From the NCBI GenBank assembly GCA_030695685.1, contig JAUYPT010000001.1:1-8248 (forward strand): a stretch of DNA of 8,248 nucleotides. Reading direction: 5' to 3'. The notes beneath the pieces were generated by a model. That model made no database searches and was not told the DNA's origin. It saw only the letters and a program-made list of their open reading frames with translations. The DNA comes from Nanobdellota archaeon. Its GTDB lineage: Archaea; Nanobdellota; Nanobdellia; Woesearchaeales; GW2011-AR9. Every line of letters begins with the position of its first letter. The first letter of the stretch is position 1. Position numbers and translations under genes: made by a program. Positions 5,854-8,248 of this stretch are shown piece by piece.

Positions 5854-7037
5854 TAGAAGAAATTGCTCCAGATTTCGTAGATAATCCCGAACGCAAAGAT
5901 CAGGATCAGCAGCATGCCGATAACCCTAAATTGCCCTAGCTGGTATTCCGGCTTCCGATCCCCAGCCAATTTAGCCTTCCAGTACATCAAAACGACTAAA
6001 ATTCCTTCTAGACCACCGGCAAAAGCGCCGGTTACGGCTAAAACCGCGATAAATGAGGTTAATTTAAGCAGCACGATTGCCAAAGGGATTGAGAATGTCA
6101 GCACGAAGGCAAGAGAACGCTTCAAGCCATAATCGTACTCATAGAGCTCGATGAGAGCTATGCCCAGAGTTAAGAATGACGTAAACATTGCTAAAATCGC
6201 TAAAATATTGGCACATAAGCCTAAAATGGGTAATGAATAGATGCTTAAGGCAATCGTGGCAATCTGCTGGCTAGGCTCTAAAAGGCTAAAATTGGCTTTG
6301 CCGACAATGCCCACAACAACAAGGGCAAAGAGGATATACAAAAATATGGGAATGATAGAAGCCGCAATGATTGCCTTTTTCATTTTATTTTTGTTCTTCC
6401 CTAAGACCTCCTGCACCTCGGGAATGGCAGGAAGCGCCATATAGGCAAACAAAATAACACCATAGGGCAGGAAAAAATTGGCTGGTGTAAATCCTCCTAA
6501 ATTTGCAAGGCTAATCTCATCCATCGAAAAAATACCCATCAACATCACACTCAGCAGGAGCAGGCCTACCAATATTAATTCCGTATTCCCTGCTGTTTTC
6601 ATACCTTTGTAAATGATGATTAGAGAGATAATAAAGAAAATGAATGTATAGATGAGAGGATTGCCAAAACCAATAACAGTTTGTAATGTCGCTCCTTCCC
6701 CAATCAAATATGCTGTTAACGCGCCATAGGTTGACAACAGCATTGATAACGTCATGATTACTTTGCCCTTTTTTCCCAGATACTTCTCCGCATAGCCGGT
6801 AAGCTGATATTGTTTTTTCGTGCGTAAAACAATTTCGCCCATAAACAGATGAATGATCATAAAGGCAACACCGAGAACAAGCATCAACAAGAATCCATAG
6901 AGGAAACCTGCCTGCGAAACAACATACGGAATGCCGAGAACACCTGCGCCGACAATCGTTCCAATTAATGTGCTGATAGCTACTAATGTAACGTTACGCC
7001 TAAAAAAACGATTAGCCATACCTCTCTTTAGAAACAT
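5853..7037 (-). CDS. aromatic-amino-acid-type permease (LeuT-fold, Trp/Tyr permease or Aa_trans-like)
   Basis: An integral membrane transporter of 394 residues with about 11 hydrophobic spans. The first span carries the broken-helix glycine motif G26-T-I-V-G-A-G-V-L-G-I-P37, typical of the amino acid/polyamine/organocation superfamily and especially of the HAAAP/Trp-Tyr permease and Aa_trans groups. The TM6-like segment FFLPYGVILFAYMALPAIPEVQEVLG (about 188-213), with an unwound PAIPE, fits the same families. The N-terminus is basic and cytoplasmic. Substrate is probably an amino acid, with sodium or proton coupling; aromatic preference is suggested by family resemblance only. ATG at 7037 fits a TATA box about 29 nt upstream (leaderless). 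ATG at 7019, six codons in and closely preceded by GAGAGG, is an alternative. The gene lies 46 nt downstream of tRNA-Trp on the same strand. Confidence 0.82.
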   Translation of the reverse strand: MFLKRGMANRFFRRNVTLVAISTLIGTIVGAGVLGIPYVVSQAGFLYGFLLMLVLGVAFMIIHLFMGEIVLRTKKQYQLTGYAEKYLGKKGKVIMTLSMLLSTYGALTAYLIGEGATLQTVIGFGNPLIYTFIFFIISLIIIYKGMKTAGNTELILVGLLLLSVMLMGIFSMDEISLANLGGFTPANFFLPYGVILFAYMALPAIPEVQEVLGKNKNKMKKAIIAASIIPIFLYILFALVVVGIVGKANFSLLEPSQQIATIALSIYSLPILGLCANILAILAMFTSFLTLGIALIELYEYDYGLKRSLAFVLTFSIPLAIVLLKLTSFIAVLAVTGAFAGGLEGILVVLMYWKAKLAGDRKPEYQLGQFRVIGMLLILIFAFGIIYEIWSNFF

Positions 7038-7060
7038 CGTTTCCTAGTAGTATGTTTGGA

Positions 7061-7071
7061 TATATAATATT
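7061..7071 (-). promoter_or_regulatory. TATA-like box of the permease gene
   Basis: An alternating A/T run (ATATTATATA on the minus strand) sits between the tRNA 3' end and the permease ATG and is centred about 29 nt before the latter. It suggests that the permease can be transcribed independently of the tRNA. Confidence 0.5.
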
Positions 7072-7103
7072 TTGGAAGAAAAGTGGGAACGCTGGGATTT
7101 GAA

Positions 7104-7133
7104 TTTCTGAACCATAAGGTTTTCTTATGATTT
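7104..7133 (-). other. 30-nt tRNA intron at position 53/54 (T-stem/T-loop junction)
   Basis: The minus-strand structure is a canonical bulge-helix-bulge. The central 4-bp helix is TCTG (7136-7139) with CAGA (7106-7109). The 5' bulge GG|A is at 7133-7135 and the 3' bulge AA|T at 7103-7105. The inner stem is AATCATAAG/CTTATGGTT with loop AAAAC. The outer pairing TTAGA/TCAAA has one mismatch. Cutting after the second base of each bulge leaves CTGGG-TTCAAAT-CCCAG, an ideal T-arm. Confidence 0.9.
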
Positions 7134-7148
7134 CCCAGATCTAAGGCT

Positions 7149-7183
7149 TACTTCAGGGAAAGTTAAGATTAACTTTCAAATTA
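7149..7183 (-). other. 35-nt tRNA intron at the canonical 37/38 position
   Basis: It lies between G37 (7184) and A38 (7148). The intron contains an 8-bp hairpin (GAAAGTTA/TAACTTTC). The bulge-helix-bulge is relaxed: exon CTCC pairs with intron GAAG with one C-A mismatch, the 5' bulge is AG|T and the 3' bulge is TA|A next to the anticodon stem. It is far shorter than the guide-RNA-bearing tRNA-Trp introns of haloarchaea and has no C or D box. Confidence 0.85.
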
Positions 7184-7247
7184 CTGGAGGCCCCAATGTT
7201 AGCCGGATTGCACCACGTTCCCACAGATATTTGACAAAATGGAGGAA

Positions 7248-7256
7248 TTTTATTAA
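7248..7256 (-). promoter_or_regulatory. TATA-like box of tRNA-Trp
   Basis: The minus strand reads TTAATAAAA, centred about 30 nt before the mature 5' end at 7222. That leaves a leader of only a few nucleotides for RNase P or similar trimming. Confidence 0.45.
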
Positions 7257-7267
7257 TGTTTCCAAAT

Positions 7268-7696
7268 CTAATCCACAAAAATTACATCACTGCTATCCGA
7301 AAGAATACTATCATTATAATTATGGAGAGGCTGTAATCGTGCGCGGAATAATCGCTTACCATAATGATTATGTTCCTGATGTAAAACTTCAACATCCTCG
7401 CTTAATCCGCATTCATACGGCAGTAAACTATCGGCTCTGGGATTTTCATTGAGTCGGCGATCGATAATGGTTTGCTTTTCGACGGATTCTTCTCGTAATG
7501 AAAACAGTACTTTATATTCTCCAACAAGAGAACTGTCATTGCACACATTGGTGTTATATTTTCGCCCATTTTCTGTTTCACCAGCATAGTTGATAGAAGT
7601 TATCCGAAGGTTATGAAACTCTGGAATTTCTGCAGAACCGCAGGAGGATAGACATAATCCTGAAGCCAAGGCCACAATTTTGTGAAGATTGTTCAT
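7268..7696 (-). CDS. small predicted lipoprotein of unknown function, 142 aa
   Basis: The N-terminus is a short lipoprotein signal peptide: a basic n-region (MNNLHK), a hydrophobic core (IVALASGLCL) and a lipobox L16-S-S-C19 followed by Gly. The mature protein would thus be tethered outside the cell through Cys19. The remaining 120 residues are polar with several likely beta strands (EYKVLFSLREE, DVIFVD) and two more cysteines (C52 and C95) that could form a disulphide. No family is recognised. A TATA-like box 26 nt before the ATG supports this start and a leaderless transcript. The opposite strand has a 73-codon open frame over the 3' half, but it lacks these features. The stop lies 45 nt before the tRNA-Trp 5' end. 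Lipobox-type lipoproteins occur in archaea, but their lipidation machinery is poorly known. Confidence 0.65.
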   Translation of the reverse strand: MNNLHKIVALASGLCLSSCGSAEIPEFHNLRITSINYAGETENGRKYNTNVCNDSSLVGEYKVLFSLREESVEKQTIIDRRLNENPRADSLLPYECGLSEDVEVLHQEHNHYGKRLFRARLQPLHNYNDSILSDSSDVIFVD

Positions 7697-7716
7697 GTTG
7701 AGATTGCAATGTTCTT

Positions 7717-7726
7717 AATTTATAAT
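7717..7726 (-). promoter_or_regulatory. TATA-like box of the lipoprotein gene
   Basis: The minus strand reads ATTATAAATT, centred about 26 nt before the ATG at 7696. It lies back to back with the rtcA promoter, and the two boxes are centred about 33 bp apart. Confidence 0.55.
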
Positions 7727-7749
7727 AGTTTCTCTTTACGACAATAACG

Positions 7750-7760
7750 TTTAAATATAA
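7750..7760 (+). promoter_or_regulatory. TATA-like box of rtcA
   Basis: TTTAAATATAA is centred about 26 nt before the ATG at 7781 and no Shine-Dalgarno sequence lies in between, so a leaderless mRNA is expected. Confidence 0.55.
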
Positions 7761-7780
7761 TTTAACGCACGCTTCTGTTC

Positions 7781-8248
7781 ATGATCGAATTAGACGGTTC
7801 ATACGGAGAGGGCGGCGGTGCGCTCATCAGGACAGCATTAGCGCTCTCAACCATTACCGGTACAGAATTCAAAGTAAGCAACATCCGTTCAGGACGAAAA
7901 GATCCTGGATTAAAGGCACAGCATCTTCAAGCCATCAACGCTTTAAAACAAATCTGCAATGCCCAAACTAATGAGATCGAATTAGGATCAACAGCATTGC
8001 ATTTTAAACCTGGCATAATCAAAGGCGGAAACTACACCATAGATATCGGCACAGCTGGCAGCATCAGCCTGCTGCTGCAGGCATTAATCGTCCCCTGTAT
8101 GGTGGCACCAAGCAAAGTAACACTTAAAATTACCGGAGGAACCTGCGGCAAATGGCAGGCGTCCGTTGATTACCTGCAGCATGTTCTTCTGCCGTACCTT
8201 CGCCGTTTTGTGGAAAAGATAGAACTTAAAATACTAAAACAAGGATAT
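7781..8248 (+). CDS. rtcA: RNA 3'-terminal phosphate cyclase, N-terminal 156 residues (3' truncated by window)
   Basis: RtcA uses ATP to convert RNA 3'-phosphate ends to 2',3'-cyclic phosphates through a covalent adenylate intermediate. The visible part matches the family closely: M-I-E-L-D-G-S-Y-G-E-G-G-G at 1-13, then LIRTALALSTITG, the RSGRKDPGLKAQHLQA block containing the conserved basic residues and Gln-His, ELGSTALHF, GGNYTIDIGTAGSISLLLQ, the GGT turn, and DYLQHVLLPYL. Full-length enzymes have about 340 residues, so a little under half is present; the catalytic histidine lies in the missing C-terminal half. One deviation is visible: the usual GGGQxxR has Ala14 in place of Gln, while Arg17 is kept. 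The gene is transcribed away from the lipoprotein/tRNA-Trp cluster. Family confidence is high; activity is not certain. Confidence 0.93.
   Translation, partial: MIELDGSYGEGGGALIRTALALSTITGTEFKVSNIRSGRKDPGLKAQHLQAINALKQICNAQTNEIELGSTALHFKPGIIKGGNYTIDIGTAGSISLLLQALIVPCMVAPSKVTLKITGGTCGKWQASVDYLQHVLLPYLRRFVEKIELKILKQGY

Larger units (their letters stand above)
7084..7222 (-). tRNA. tRNA-Trp (CCA anticodon) with two introns
   Basis: Reading the minus strand, the acceptor stem is GGGAACG/CGTTCCC (7216-7222 with 7085-7091), with U8-G9 and discriminator A at 7084. CCA is not encoded. The D-arm is at 7196-7213 and includes G18-G19 in CCGG. The anticodon stem is GGGGC/GCCTT with loop CTCCAG-A, so the anticodon CCA lies at 7185-7187 and identifies tryptophan. 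The variable loop is AGAT (4 nt). The T-stem is CTGGG/CCCAG (7134-7138 with 7092-7096) and the T-loop is TTCAAAT (7097-7103). These elements are contiguous only after removing 35 nt between positions 37 and 38 and 30 nt between 53 and 54, leaving a 74-nt tRNA. A TATA-like box lies about 30 nt upstream. A gene finder that does not allow a T-arm intron might miss or misfold it. Confidence 0.93.

Noticed and set aside
5914..6132. 72-codon plus-strand ORF (with a similar one at 6241-6444)
   Set aside because: Both are antisense to the permease, which has a convincing transporter fold.
7149..7183. Guide snoRNA-like (C/D box) function for the tRNA-Trp intron
   Set aside because: The 35-nt intron is too short and has no RUGAUGA or CUGA pair in guide arrangement, unlike haloarchaeal tRNA-Trp introns.
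7231..7452. 73-codon plus-strand ORF starting with a non-ATG codon
   Set aside because: It overlaps the lipoprotein gene antisense and the tRNA promoter region; the minus-strand frame has a lipobox and a well-placed TATA box.

Overview
The window reads as part of an archaeal chromosome of moderate to low GC, most likely from a small-genome DPANN-type lineage (Woesearchaeota/Pacearchaeota-like). The lineage is inferred; the archaeal nature is well supported. Evidence includes a tRNA interrupted by bulge-helix-bulge (BHB) introns, AT-rich TATA-like boxes about 26 nt upstream of most first-gene start codons (implying leaderless mRNAs), a geranylgeranyl-reductase-family flavoprotein, an RNA 3'-phosphate cyclase, and a surface protein with a signal peptide, CARDB/APHP-like domains and a C-terminal anchor.

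Layout: 1-1317 is a rightward cluster holding the end of an unrecognised gene, a small hypothetical protein and a GNAT acetyltransferase. It converges, with only 4 nt between stop codons, on a leftward gene (1322-1696) for a stand-alone Rossmann-like protein carrying a CARF-type signature. A 165-bp divergent promoter region (1697-1861) with an 11-bp inverted repeat and a third related box separates that gene from a rightward Nudix hydrolase (1862-2374) and a polytopic YjdF/DUF2238-like membrane protein (2435-3142). The membrane protein gene overlaps the leftward reductase gene (3139-4224) by 4 nt, tail to tail. Next, all leftward, come the surface protein (4354-5625), an aromatic-amino-acid-type permease (5853-7037), an intron-containing tRNA-Trp (7084-7222) and a small lipoprotein (7268-7696). 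An 84-bp divergent promoter region then leads to rtcA, which runs off the right edge.

Most genes look like independent housekeeping or envelope units, not one pathway. The strongest observation is tRNA-Trp(CCA), which contains two introns: 35 nt at the usual 37/38 site, and 30 nt at 53/54 between T-stem and T-loop. The second has a textbook 3-nt bulge/4-bp helix/3-nt bulge structure that restores a perfect T-arm on removal. Its neighbours, an aromatic-type permease and an RNA-end-processing enzyme, make suggestive company, but a functional link is only inferred. I found no CRISPR array, insertion sequence, toxin-antitoxin pair or multi-gene defence system.
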